A stretch of 64,000 nucleotides of DNA, from NCBI GenBank assembly GCA_022570795.1, contig JAKUDP010000003.1, forward strand, positions 1,426,001-1,490,000, given 5' to 3'. A program made the position numbers and the translations under genes. The DNA comes from Sphaerulina vaccinii (Eukaryota; Ascomycota; Dothideomycetes; Mycosphaerellales; Mycosphaerellaceae). Positions 30,649 to 41,467 of the stretch are shown here, in pieces. Every line of letters begins with the position of its first letter. Position 1 is the stretch's first letter. The notes under the pieces were generated by a model. That model was given only the letters and a program-made list of their open reading frames with translations, was not told the origin of the DNA and ran no database searches.

Positions 30649-31504
30649 CATGTCTATTGGAGAGTGACGAAGTCTGGCAAATGGTATCGGATAAGGAGAT
30701 GCGTATATGCCCGTAGTCGGGAAGAGGTGGAGAGAGTCGCTAGGGAAAGCTCGGGAGTCGTTGAGACTGCTACGACGAGTCCGACGCGTTCTGTTATTGC
30801 TGCGAGTGGCGCGGCAATCGCTATCATTCCCCTCGTCCTCAGCTCACATGCCTGAACGAGGAAACATCGTACATGGCATGCGAACCGGAGAGGCATATAT
30901 TGCCACGATCATTCAGAGGTGGTGAAAGTACTTTCTTCGGGAGTCGTTGAGACTACTACGAAAGATGGTAAGGGAATTTGTGTTTTGATTGAGAATGAGA
31001 ACGAGTTCACTTGCTGCGGGAGGCTCCAGAAATGGGTCACAAGGCGTTCTGAAGTTGAGGATATCGCTATGGACTCTTCGGCAGCCATTGGCATCTCCAG
31101 GGGATTGCCGTGAAAGGTTGCAAGGCGTTCGGCTGCTTTCGATATTTGCTGCGAGAGATACCAGAGATTAGGAAGGCATTCCATCTCATTGCTTTGTTTG
31201 ATTTGAGCGAGAGTGAAATTCAGTATACGACAGGAGATGCATGCGCAGAGCAAGTAGTGTAGCATCATAATACTACGCGATGAAAGTCGCCCATCACATA
31301 AAGCCGCCCTTCCATCGCGTCCACACATCATCACTCCTCATCGAGTCCAACTCGCCAACTCGAAATACGGCACAGCAACGGCGGAAACTCGGCAAGTCGC
31401 GTCCACGACGCGTCCTCTTCGCACCTTGATTTCGAGTAGTCCATAATTATATATCGACATATACATGCTTTCATCAGCAGCATTGGCAGCCGCCGTTCTG
31501 CAAC
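30649..31504. other. Intergenic with decayed coding-like fragments
   Basis: No gene with an ATG start is supported. Near-identical words (GGGAGTCGTTGAGACTRCTACGA) occur near 30753 and 30941. The plus frames after each encode related pieces (S-S-G-V-V-E-T), suggesting a small duplicated relic. Confidence 0.4.
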
Positions 31505-33574
31505 ATGGCAATTGCTAAGGAAGCCGACAGAGCTGATGCCCGCCAACTAGGCTCGCTTTCGACATTGGAGGACGTGAAGAATATCCTTGGAGGGGAGCTC
31601 AGCACGCTTGCTCGACCAGAGTCCTTCGCCAGTCACGGATCCGTGGCCACAGATATTGAGCCTTCGCTCTGCCATCATACTATCGGTCCCATCGATCTTC
31701 CATTCACAGAACAGAGCGTGAATCAGCTGTGCCCAACCAGAGCAAGTAGCACATTGGGCTGTGCTCCTACCACAAGCACTATCCCGAGTAATCAGCTCAA
31801 GGTCGCCAATCCTGCGTTCAGCAAACTGGTTGACAACCTCGTCGGAAATGCCATCGAAGGCCTCGGAGTAGCCATCAAGTGCCGAAGTGCACCACTTTCC
31901 AGGCTGGTCATCTTGGAGAAAGGCAAGTCTCATAGTCTTAACATGACCATGAGATCAGATGCTCTATGCTTCTTGGCTGTGTTCCTTGCAACACCTCATA
32001 CAGGCGGCAACATGACTCTTTCTTTTGGCAAAGAAAGCTTGAAATTCTCGACGTCGCCTGACAGAATAAGCTGGGCTTATTGGCATCGCGGAGCACAACT
32101 AGCGATTGATAAGATAGAGACTGGCCATATCGCCTGCTTGTGGTATCCAATCTCTGAAGTTGGGACACTCTCAATCCCAGGCACGCTACCCAGACTGGAA
32201 GCTGGCCTCCGAGCCTGGGTCGACAACAAGTGTATGCCAAGCGAGCTCGTACATGTTCTGAGACACGACTACAGCACGACTGCAAACAGTTTAGATAATC
32301 TGTTTGGCGCCGATGCAATCAACACGTCACGAGTGCTAGCAATGTCCCAGGATCTGGGCTACAAAGTGTTCCTAGCAAGAATGACACTCACCGTTAAGAA
32401 AGGTGGAGGCAAGTATGGCGATAGCTGGGCCGAGTATGATCGTAACATCAAGCTTAAGCAGGTCTATGATCTGACTGGCTTCACGCTCATTGAGAACGTG
32501 GGAATTGCAGATGAAGTAGTGATTCAAGATGGTTTCTACAGGCGCCAACCAGACGAGCAGCAGAAGAAGCCTTGGGAAGACGAGCCTCGTCGTAACGACC
32601 TGTACAACGAATCGGTAAGTCCTCGTGCAAAGCAAGCAAAGTGTAGACCTGACTCGTGGAAGGTACTTGTACTCGTGAAAGACTGGACAACGTTCTTGCT
32701 CAAAGATCAGCTTTTGAAATGCCCGAGGGAGATGGCAATGAAAATGGCCAGGAAATCAGGTCCACAGCAAACGAAAAAAGCGAATCCCGCTGCATTGATC
32801 ATCGCGAAATACCTTACCGCGTTTAAGACGAGCCCTACGGATTCACGAATCAGACAAGATCTCGAAGCTTTGTGTGATCACATTGTCGAAGAAAACCACG
32901 AAGCTTGTCAGCAAGAAGAGGAGACTGAATACGGAGAGTATCCATTCTCCGATGAGGCTATTGGCGTGGCTGTCGAGGCCCTGGCTGCACTAGGGCAGAC
33001 CACAAAGCTAACGCAAGCTGTGAACTGCGTGGAGAGACGATTGCCTCCGCCTGGTGTCAAGGCGCTTTTGGATCTTGGCCCAGCTTTACGAATAGAGGCG
33101 TAAGTACACACTCTGTGCAACCTACAGAGCATCTGCTGATTATTGTATAGGCTTGATGATGCCGTTGCTCTCTACGACAATATAACCGAGAGATGTCGGC
33201 TACTGACCGGCTTGTTAGGAGTCGACATGAGTAAGAAAGGCAAGAGTATACAAAATTGGGCTGTACAGAGTGTCGCGGACCTTTTCTTCTCGGACGAAGA
33301 TGCAGATGCCAACGACACCGGGTTCACGCCGCTCACTGACGCAGATTGTAAAGAGTTTTGCGATCTGCTAAGCGTGTTGGACTCTTCACTGCTTGAACCT
33401 ATCTATGATCGAATTGATACACTGGATCAGGATCTGATGAGGCAGTCTTCTTGGTATGACACAATGATGAGCTTTCGGCGCTCGCACTCGACAGATGGCA
33501 CACCCGATGCAGTCGAATCGAAGCATGTAGGACACAAACGGAAAGCGAGTTCCGAGCTGGAGTCGGCTCACTGA
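31505..33574 (+). CDS. 2OG-Fe(II)-oxygenase-like protein with degenerate metal site
   Basis: Exons 31505-33099 and 33151-33574 give 672 residues. The 51-nt intron has GTAAGT, a CTGAT branch and TATAG. Residues 134-216 resemble the core of a large fungal family related to prolyl 4-hydroxylases: L-E-K-G-K, then L-A-V-F-L-A-T, H-T-G-G-N-M-T-L and a closing strand. In the usual family this region carries H-x-D after the E-K-G strand, a distal H and an Arg that binds 2-oxoglutarate. Here the corresponding places read S-L-N-M, Q-L-A-I-D and T-G-H-I-A, so the ligands look lost. The protein may be a pseudoenzyme. The C-terminal part is helical with acidic patches and ends in a basic tail. Family assignment is by eye and moderate. 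Confidence 0.55.
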
Positions 33575-33872
33575 ACGGCGCACTATGTTCGCTCCATGTA
33601 TCGTTGGCGAAGACGCGGATAGCGAATGCGTTTGCACAAAAGAGGGCATAATGAGGCCTCAATAGCCTGCTCCGCATACAATGGGACCTGACCCACATAT
33701 TCGATGACTCCGGCGGAACATAAACTTGCACAAGACTTCTATACATTCATGCACTCCACAACAGGGGAGCTCTATAACCGATATGCGACAGCGACGCCCC
33801 GCACGCGTGTAACAACATATAAACTTGACATGCTGACGACTTCTCTGCAAGCAAAAGTAACTCTTCTCAGCC

Positions 33873-34823
33873 ATGTCACAAACCATCCTAGCGCCAGTCT
33901 CCGTCGAGACGACCATGAACTACTATGTCACACCAGATAAAGGTGGCACGAAGGAGATCTACCCAGGCACTGCAGCAAACTACCGACAGAAGTATGATGT
34001 TCAGCCCGCGAGTGTCACAGACATGCGCAGAGTGGAAGACCAAGACTTCACGCTCGATGTCCAGGGTTTTCAGCTTGTGAAACATACTTGCTCCGAGAAG
34101 GACTGGGTCGACGAGCAGAAGATCAGAGAGGTTGGATACGAAGAGACCAAGAAGCTGCTGAAGGACTTGTACGTATCCTATGTCGATTGTACTCGCGCAT
34201 ATATGCTGACACTAGATATATACAGAACGGGAGCAACTTCCGTCCACATAATAGGCCATCTCGCCCGCCGCCAAAGCTGGGAAACAGCCCAAGCCGCAAC
34301 CGCAGGTCTCGATGACAAAGACTTCGTCCCATTACCAAGCTACGCAACAAATCGTTACTGCCACGTCGACCAGTCCTACAACGGCGCAAAAGCTCTTCTC
34401 CACGAAGAACTCCCCGACACCGCCTCACAACTCCGCAAATCCCGCTGGGCAATCATAAATGTCTGGCGCCCCATCAACCGCACAGTCCATCGCGAACCCC
34501 TCGCAGTCTGCGACGCCCGTACAGTCGCGGAGGAAGATCTTCATGAAGTCACGTTGCATATTGCTCAGAGCAAGATTCTGAAGAATGTGAATACGAGTAA
34601 TCGGTTCTTGACTTGGACTATTTCGGCGAATCCGGAACACCAATGGTATTATGCTTCTGAGATGACGCCTGAAGAGGTGTTGTTGATTAAGATCTATGAT
34701 TCTGAAGTTGATGAGAGGGCGAGGAGGACGCCACATTGTGCGTTTGTGACGCCGGGAGATTGTGGGCCGGCGAGGGAGAGTGTGGAGATTAGATGTTTGG
34801 TGTTTTGGGAGGGAGATGAGTAG
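33873..34823 (+). CDS. AsaB/CmcJ/GA4-desaturase-type oxidoreductase
   Basis: The unspliced frame is open for 316 codons, but a clear 57-nt intron sits inside it (34169-34225: GTACGT donor, GCTGAC branch, ACAG acceptor). Removing it gives 297 residues and joins K-D-L to T-G-A-T-S-V-H. The intron has no stop and is a multiple of three, so retention would add 19 residues. Conserved blocks of this fungal family are N-V-W-R-P-I-N, then P-L-A-V-C-D-A, W-Y-Y-A-S-E-M-T-P-E-E-V and the late R-T-P-H-C-A-F, with the C-terminal S-V-E-I-R-C-L-V-F-W. Members act as hydroxylases, desaturases or methoxylation partners in secondary metabolism (AsaB, CmcJ). No metabolite cluster is visible around it, so the substrate is open. 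Confidence 0.83.
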   Translation: MSQTILAPVSVETTMNYYVTPDKGGTKEIYPGTAANYRQKYDVQPASVTDMRRVEDQDFTLDVQGFQLVKHTCSEKDWVDEQKIREVGYEETKKLLKDLYVSYVDCTRAYMLTLDIYRTGATSVHIIGHLARRQSWETAQAATAGLDDKDFVPLPSYATNRYCHVDQSYNGAKALLHEELPDTASQLRKSRWAIINVWRPINRTVHREPLAVCDARTVAEEDLHEVTLHIAQSKILKNVNTSNRFLTWTISANPEHQWYYASEMTPEEVLLIKIYDSEVDERARRTPHCAFVTPGDCGPARESVEIRCLVFWEGDE

Positions 34824-35165
34824 GACACAGTGAAGATGTAGTCGGTCCTGGTCAGCTGAGCCAGCTGCCTGTGTGTAGCAAGTCCACATACTAAAGTATT
34901 TGAACTTGGAAAACCAGCTCTCGGAAACATAGGAGTCTTTCGGCGGTGTCTCTTTAGAAAATTAGCACCCTAGTGGAAGGTAACACATCGAGAGATTCCA
35001 ATGCCTTCAAGCTGTTACTTCATACTAGCGTGTGACTCCACCTTTCATGCCAAGACTTATGGTCGCAGCATCAGATGCAAGACTCTCCCATCTCATCCGC
35101 CGCTCTTCGCCTTGAAACGCGAGTCTCTCCCTTCTATGCTCCTCCAGGGTAGATCAGAACGCCGT
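34824..35165. other. Intergenic between convergent genes
   Basis: This 342-bp stretch holds the 3' regions of the AsaB-like gene and the membrane-protein gene. No further feature seen. Confidence 0.4.
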
Positions 35166-35969
35166 TCAGCGTGTCTTGTAATCGTGCAACGAAGACTGCA
35201 TCTTGTATGGACGCCGAGCCGCCGGGTAGTCATCCTCCTGCTCTGCTGAGACCCACGCATGCCAATTCATGCTTCGCGGAGCTCGTTCGTCCTCGGAGAC
35301 AGGTCGCAGGTGATCGGCTGGGTAGAACTCGACAGCACTAGCCGTGGGACGAAGCGTCTGTTGGCGTGGCATCGAGTTCGAAGAGTACTCGAATGTACTG
35401 GCATTTGGTCGAAGGCGCTGCTGATGAGATGGCTCGGCAGCGTTGTCGTAATCTGAAGTGCGAGACACGCGGCGGATGTATGGATTGCTGTTCTCATCAA
35501 GGTGAGGGTTGTTGTTGGGTGGAGAGTGCTGGATGACAGTCCTGTCGTCTAAGTCGTCGACAAAGTCCTCGGCTGAAATATCCTCCATCTTGGTGCGTGC
35601 CCAAAAGGTCGGTATCCTGAACTTTAACAGCTTATCATTGAATTGCACTGCGAAGTAGATCCAAGCCGAGCTCATGCCTGCTACAAGGACGGTGGCGACA
35701 AGGAGTGAAAGTGGCGAGGCGAGTGCGTCGAGGTAGGTGATGAGAGCGGGCACTGGAAGGACGACTCGCAAGACATTGCTCAAGATTGTTCCAATGTGGC
35801 CGAGCAGGAGGCATGTCGTGGCGATACCTGGCAAACATTAGTGGACGTCTCGAGATCCGGGCTTTTCTTCTGAACACTTACCAACAAGCGCGATGAGAAT
35901 GAAGGCGAGGCCAAATGGCAAGGCAAGCAGTCCAAGGGCGGCAACGCCAACTCGGTGGTCGTACATCAT
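35166..35969 (-). CDS. Multi-pass membrane protein of unknown function, two exons
   Basis: Exons 35969-35882 and 35827-35166 give 249 residues. The 54-nt intron has GTAAGT, CTAAT and CCAG. Tandem ATGs at 35969 and 35966 start the frame. Three or four membrane segments fill the first 90 residues (V-A-A-L-G-L-L-A-L-P, A-T-T-C-L-L-L-G-H, L-S-L-L-V-A-T-V-L-V). The rest is a soluble, Asn/Ser/Pro-rich tail with two repeated L-R-P-x-A-S pieces, probably cytosolic and a candidate for phosphorylation. The compact N-terminal hairpins with a long tail resemble several uncharacterised fungal plasma-membrane proteins. No family name can be given. Confidence 0.72.
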
Positions 35970-36297
35970 TGGATGTTGTTTGGAGTGTGTAAGTTGAGGT
36001 CGAAAGTGGTGTTCGCGAGGTTCGGTGCTGCGAAGTGGAAGTGAAGTAAGTGATTTTCATATTGCCTCGTCAACCGGACCCACATCTCAAATGTCTCTCC
36101 GGAACGGCGCTTTTCAATTTCACGATTTGTCTACCGATCCAATGCTTTAGTGGTCAGCAATGTCCAGAGGAGGGGCACACTTCCTGACGCGACTTTCCAA
36201 CCATCCTGTTCCAACCATACCTACGCCGCTCAAATCAACAAGCAACTCTGCTGATTGGACTCGCGCCATGCCCTCGATAAATTGATCCTGACGGTTC
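35970..36297. other. Intergenic, promoter of the preceding minus-strand gene
   Basis: 328 bp without coding evidence, between two minus-strand membrane-protein genes. Confidence 0.35.
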
Positions 36298-36946
36298 TCA
36301 GAACGCAGGATCCTGACGAAGGTGTACAGCCGTTCGTTCTGCCAATGTGGTTCCTGGGCGTTGCGCAATAGCCACGCTGTTACGATACATGCGCACAATG
36401 GGCGCGCGTGACCCTGGAGCTTGCCACTCGAATTCTAGTCCTCCACCTCTCCTGAGCTTAGCCACAAACCCCCTGTAATGCCTAGCAGAGTCGTCAGCAA
36501 TGTTCCTCTCAATGAATCGCAAGCACTGACTTCTGATCGCTGTGCCATGCTTCCACAAACCCAAGCACGAATCCACAAATTGCAGCCAAGGTTAAGCAGC
36601 TCAGTACAAAGCATGCAAGAAACCAGCTTGGGCGTCCCTCCACGAAGATGGTGTAGAAGATGACTGCGAAGAAGAGATCGACTATGGCTGCCTTCAACTT
36701 GCGTCTACGCCATGTTGCGGAACGCTGTTGGAAGATATAAGGATACTTGACGCCCGCGAGATGCGCGAAGGCGGCCGCGAAGGTGAAGAGAGTCGCGAAG
36801 CTGCGAAGGACAGCTATGCGAGCGGCGCCGAGCCAATTGTGCTCGTAGAACCAGTTGTAAATTCCAGTGTCGAAGATGCCGAGGACAGGAAGAAAGACTA
36901 TCGCCTTAGCGACTGTCTCGAGAAGGAAGGCGGCGGTGGTGTGCAT
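36298..36946 (-). CDS. Four-pass membrane protein of unknown function, two exons
   Basis: Exons 36946-36531 and 36481-36298 give 199 residues. The 49-nt intron has GTCAGT donor, GCTGAC branch and CTAG acceptor. ATG 36946 is chosen because the open frame upstream has no ATG. Hydrophobic segments lie near residues 5-28, 45-65, 88-105 and 110-132, with basic residues (W-R-R-R-K-L-K) between the second and third. A short basic tail follows after the splice. Small four-helix proteins of this kind (MARVEL-like) are common at fungal membranes, but I do not see a decisive motif. Confidence 0.7.
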
Positions 36947-38652
36947 GTTGTGCTGAGAGTCGTTGGCGCGGTAGGTGTGGGAATTTGGAGAGATCTGAAG
37001 CAGCTGAGAGGTTTTATCAGCAACGCTGAGAAGCGCGGAGCACAATCCGGCTACATTTGAGTGAATAATAGCGACTTGCCAGGGGCTAGATTTGTTATCC
37101 AAGACAACAGTGAATGGCAGAACACCTCGTAATCGTCTCCATTACATACTCCCCGGCGCGTTCATTTTCCGCTCGCCTTAGACACAGCTTGTTCTTCTCA
37201 CTCTTCAGGACTTGATCGCGTTGAAAGAGAAAGAGAGTTCACCTTGCAGCCTACCCAGCATCTGATGGCTATAGTGAGAAACCACATGCCAAAAGAGACG
37301 AGCATCTTGTCCGCAAAAAGATATGCTCGCACCGCGCCTCGAATCCAACTGAAATCGAAGAACAAAAGATAAGCCAGCTTTCACTGGGTTATCTTAGGGA
37401 ATATTTCAACCCATTCGATGTCTGACCGCTAGTACCACTACGAGCCCACCGACGAACTTACGATTCACTAACACTGAAACAGTGAAGTGAACCTGCACCA
37501 AATGTGCGGTTCGCAGCGTTGCTATTGGTCGACGAATATACTGCTCAAATGGTCGAATATGTAACTTCATATTTGTCTTAGCATCTCTTCTCTGCAAGCA
37601 AACATGCACATTCAGGCGAATCTGCAACCATGGCAACGACACGCGATCTTTGCGATGACAGTAGCACGCCAGAACTCATAGCGCAACCATGTCTCTCATC
37701 GACCTCAGAAGAGGCTGTCTTTACTCTTGTCCTGGGACCAATGCCACTCAAGCCTTCCGTTGCCAATGCCTTGTGCAGTGTGTATGCGCTTACAGAGTCA
37801 CAGCCCTGTAGTCTTGCCAGTCCTTTCTCTTTCTCTTCACAAGTATTGCAGCTTTACAGTGTGGTCACTGTGCTGGCCGTGCATCACGAAGGAGTCGTTC
37901 GGCATGGCATCGTGAGTCTGGGACAACGGCGGGCGATGGAGAGGCTGGGTATGATCGTGCCTGCTTGATGAAGGAGTGCTCATGGACTGCAGTGACTGGC
38001 ACGAAGCAAACCATATCGTGGTATGCCATAGAGAAGTGACCCTTGGACGGAAGGAGGTGAAGGTGAAGTAGAATAGCTCGGCGCCAAGAATCACGAGAAT
38101 GGCTGCAAAGCATTCTGTGTTTACTTACGGAATCTCCTACATCAACATCGTCCAGTCTCAAAAGCAGGCACGCGTCACAGATCGTGGCCATCGGGGCAGG
38201 ATGTCATCCATCGTGGTACCGAGCAGCCAACGCAACCATGCTAGTTGCAGGAGTCAGGACCGCCCAAAGCGACTGATGTGCGCTCACACCATGGCGGGCC
38301 ACGATTGAGGCCACACATCATCTGATGATAGATGAGTTCGTGACACGTTAGCGGTGCGGTGGCTCTGGAGTGAGATGTTGTAAGTGCCACAGACGCTGAG
38401 ATGGCTAACATCGTAGCGTCATAGATGAAACCTGATGAATTGATATGCACAATGGAGAGTGTGAAGCTCGCCTTTTTCAGCATCAACATGAATTTTGAAT
38501 CTAACCGCCCTGTTAGCCTGCGGTCCCCTTGATGAAATCTTGATTGGTCGAAATCGCTTGCTCACCAGCCAGAAACTCCTATATCAGGCCAACCCAGCTC
38601 TTAGGCAGTCGCACAGATACAGACACCGAGTCCTGTATTGCTTGAGCCATCA
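36947..38652. other. 1.7-kb intergenic stretch, no firm gene
   Basis: The best candidate is the 112-codon ORF at 37630-37968 with ATG in good context (CCATGG), but its product shows no recognisable feature. Minus-strand frames here are weaker. The region presumably holds promoters of both flanking genes. Confidence 0.4.
37630..37968 (+). CDS. Hypothetical 112-residue protein, weak support
   Basis: ATG 37630 in a CCATGG context opens 112 codons. The product is Ser/Val/Leu-rich, with no signal peptide, membrane segment or known domain. It lies alone in a gene-poor stretch. It may be a chance ORF. Confidence 0.25.
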   Translation: MATTRDLCDDSSTPELIAQPCLSSTSEEAVFTLVLGPMPLKPSVANALCSVYALTESQPCSLASPFSFSSQVLQLYSVVTVLAVHHEGVVRHGIVSLGQRRAMERLGMIVPA

Positions 38653-40290
38653 ATGGCAACACTTCATCACCCTGGTCTTGGCTTGATACGAGGCGTTGAG
38701 ATCGCCTCCGGTCTGGTTCAATATCGATCACTACCATATGCGTACACAAAGCAACGCTTCGCTCGTGCAACAATCTTAGATCACCTATCAAGACAGAACG
38801 ATCAAGAAGTGTACAATGCAACCAAGGTCGGACCTTCAAGTATACAGCCACGAAACGCAGCCCAGACGGACGCAGAGTTCAATCAGCTGCCAGCAGATAT
38901 CGTCGAAGTGGACCAGGAACAGAGTGAAGACTGTCTTCGTGTAACCATTACATCTCCAACTGCGCATCGACCTGGGGTCAGTGCTGAAGTGCAAAAGCTT
39001 CCAGTACTTGTATTCCTACACGGCGGGGCCTTCTTCCTCAACTCTGGTGAACGTCCATACTACAGCCCGACCAACCTCCTTAAGCAAGCACTCGCGGAAA
39101 GACAGTCTCTGGTCTTTGTCTCTATCAACTACCGCTTAGGGGCACTGGGCTTCTTCCACTCCTCGCAAGCACCAGACCTAGTGCCAGCCGACAATGGGCT
39201 ACATGACCAGGTTACTGCTTTTTGCTGGATCAAGAAGCACATCTCCGGCTTTGGCGGTGACCCTGACAACATCACGGCAATAGGACAATCTGCTGGTGGC
39301 GAGTCGATATCGCTTCACAACGTCAGTGGGCAGACACTGCCACTCTACAATCGTAGCATCACTTTCGCTGGCACGCCAGTAACTATGCCAGCTAAGACGC
39401 CATCCGAACATGAGAAGAACTTTCGCGAGCAAGCAGAGAAGCTGGGGATTGAAGTTACGGACGGGCGAAGTAGTGAAGAAATTGCTCATGACATGATTCA
39501 CAACACTCCAGTGGAGAAGTTCCGCGATCTAGGCTTCGTTGGTGCTCCATGTACCTCGAGCGATATCTTACCATATGAGAGACCGACGATGAATCTAAGC
39601 GCTTCGGGGCCTGAGACAACAGTGAGCTGGCTGGAAAGTCAAATTTTCAGTGCAGCTGGATATGATGGCAGCATCAGCTGGATCATCACGAACAGGAATC
39701 CTGAGAGAAAGGAACACGCAGAGAGCTTTTACAACATCGCCAACGAGGTTCTTGGACTGGCAAAGGACTTGTGCGCTCTGTATGGAATCGACAGGTCTGC
39801 TAGCGAAGGGCAGGACTTGACAAAGATATGTCAACTCGAAAGTGATATCGGCTTCATTCATGCAGCTGAAGCAGTCGCCGAAGGCTCTAGCAAGAAGGGC
39901 ATAAGAACGTATCTCCAGCTCTTCGACTTGCCGAATCCCTTCGAAGGGTATATGGAACCTGGAAAGTTCTCGACGCATAGCTGGGATATTGTGGCTCTGC
40001 TTGGTGCCTACGACGACAGGCTGAGTGAAGACTACTTGCGAATTGTCAAAGAGTGGAGGAGCAAGCTGATACAGTACTGCACGAATGGAACACAGCCTTG
40101 GCCTCCATATGATGAAGGCAAAGCCCTGTTCGTTAGCAAGGCAGGAGTTCATGTCACCACTGTCGAGACATTCCCCGGATCAGTTCGTAGGCGGAGACTC
40201 AACGAGATCGCGCAGGCCGCAAAAGGAGATGCTGGACATGATCTGCTTTGGGAAGGTGTGTGTAGTCGATGGCTTGATCGTGGCCAGTAG
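38653..40290 (+). CDS. Type-B carboxylesterase / lipase family alpha/beta hydrolase
   Basis: A single exon encodes 545 residues from ATG 38653. The oxyanion motif H-G-G-A-F is at 123-127, the family signature S-E-D-C-L-R at 91-96, and the nucleophile elbow G-Q-S-A-G-G at 211-216 with Ser213. N-Y-R-L-G-A-L-G-F and the L-H-D-Q-V-T-A-F block follow family order. A His in S-T-H-S-W-D-I-V near residue 440 is a good candidate for the catalytic base. There is no signal peptide, so it is probably intracellular, unlike secreted fungal lipases of this family. Substrates in the family range over carboxylic esters, including xenobiotics and fungal metabolites; none can be assigned. Confidence 0.88.
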   Translation: MATLHHPGLGLIRGVEIASGLVQYRSLPYAYTKQRFARATILDHLSRQNDQEVYNATKVGPSSIQPRNAAQTDAEFNQLPADIVEVDQEQSEDCLRVTITSPTAHRPGVSAEVQKLPVLVFLHGGAFFLNSGERPYYSPTNLLKQALAERQSLVFVSINYRLGALGFFHSSQAPDLVPADNGLHDQVTAFCWIKKHISGFGGDPDNITAIGQSAGGESISLHNVSGQTLPLYNRSITFAGTPVTMPAKTPSEHEKNFREQAEKLGIEVTDGRSSEEIAHDMIHNTPVEKFRDLGFVGAPCTSSDILPYERPTMNLSASGPETTVSWLESQIFSAAGYDGSISWIITNRNPERKEHAESFYNIANEVLGLAKDLCALYGIDRSASEGQDLTKICQLESDIGFIHAAEAVAEGSSKKGIRTYLQLFDLPNPFEGYMEPGKFSTHSWDIVALLGAYDDRLSEDYLRIVKEWRSKLIQYCTNGTQPWPPYDEGKALFVSKAGVHVTTVETFPGSVRRRRLNEIAQAAKGDAGHDLLWEGVCSRWLDRGQ

Positions 40291-40418
40291 GCTCGCTGAC
40301 GGCCTGTTCTGCCGGTATGTAGTCATCTGTGGAAACGAGCATACGCTCAGATATCGAACCAAATCAGTGACAGAGCACACAAAGTGATTGCATCCCACTC
40401 TATTTCTATCTATCGTGT

Positions 40419-41027
40419 TCATTGAGCGGGCGATGTCCACCCAGCAATAGCCTGATCGAAGTTAAGTATATTCTAAACACAAGTCAGCCACATACACAAT
40501 CGGCATTACCTGTCAAATTGAACACTTACTCCATCAAGATCTATCCCTCACATCAGCTACACGATCACGGCAAATCAACACAACAGACCAACACCTACCA
40601 GTAACCTCAAACTGTTTCAACCCCCAAGGCATAGCCTTAATCTCACTCAGCACCTTCGCGCCACTCTTCTTATACTGCTGAAAAAGCTTCTCCAACTCAT
40701 CATCATCATCGCCCGAGACTCGAATGTGGACTTTACCGAATGCGACATCGTTGGGAATATTGGGGAAACCACGTCCTAATACAATCCCCATGCATCAGTC
40801 CGAAACAACAAACTCCGTATGATTAAGTAAGTGTACCGACTTCTTAGATATACGTTAACAGGCATACTATACTTCTTCTCTTCTCCACCACCTAGACGAA
40901 GCCAGGTATGATCATCACGATCTCGACCTGACATTGCAAAGCCGAGGATTTCTGTGTAGTACTTGATGGAGTCTGGGATAGAGGTTACGGGGAGAGAGGG
41001 TTGGATCTTCGTAAATGTTGGTGCCAT
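40419..41027 (-). CDS. Glyoxalase/bleomycin-resistance-fold protein, four exons with 11-nt microexon
   Basis: Exons 41027-40841, 40775-40599, 40540-40530 and 40472-40419 sum to 429 nt, or 142 residues. Introns are 65, 58 and 57 nt. Their donors are GTCGGT, GTAGGT and GTAAGT, and their acceptors TTAG, ATAG and TTAG. The product fits the vicinal-oxygen-chelate fold: L-P-V-T-S-I-P-D-S-I-K-Y-Y-T-E-I-L-G-F near the N-terminus, H-T-W-L-R-L-G, V-N-V-Y-L, V-H-I-R-V, and the closing F-E-V-T-D-L-D-G-N-I-L-N-F. The third exon is only 11 nt and encodes the middle of the D-L-D-G turn; skipping it would shift frame and destroy the last strand. Function in the superfamily varies (isomerase, dioxygenase, resistance protein), so only the fold is assigned. 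Confidence 0.8.
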
Positions 41028-41467
41028 GCTTGTGTGTTGATAGGTGTGGGAGAAGCTGAGACGAGGTGAGGTGAGGTGAAGCTGACATCCAAGCCCCGCT
41101 AAGGAAGGAAGGTGAAAGTCTAATCGTTGGTTGGCAGCCACATCGGAGCCACTGTCTACTACGGATCAGCTGAAGCTCGTATTTTAGATTGAATAAAGAG
41201 AAATGTAAGATGTGGATCGAGGTGTTGGGGCTCAAGGGTCACAAAAAGCTGTGACCCGAGCGGATGTAAAGGATTGTATTTGGTGAATATCAGTTTCGAC
41301 AAAAGCCGTTCTCATCTCATCAAAATGGCGCACTATCTTTTCGAATAAGATCATCATCACTTTCTCGTCAAGTAGTAGATTGCAGTCAAATCAGGCGCGC
41401 GCATACGTGCAAAAGAACATAAGCAAGAGCATCGAACAGCAGAAGTCCAAAGTTCTCAAGTATGCAA
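41028..41467. other. Intergenic, no gene
   Basis: 440 bp between two minus-strand genes. Contains GGTGA-like words near 41065-41085 also seen at 44276. Nothing else recognised. Confidence 0.4.

Noticed and set aside
30664..30855. Small plus-strand ORF after ERF4
   Set aside because: GTG start only. Treated as a decayed fragment.
38241..38489. Minus-strand 82-codon ORF
   Set aside because: ATG start but random-looking composition and no family.
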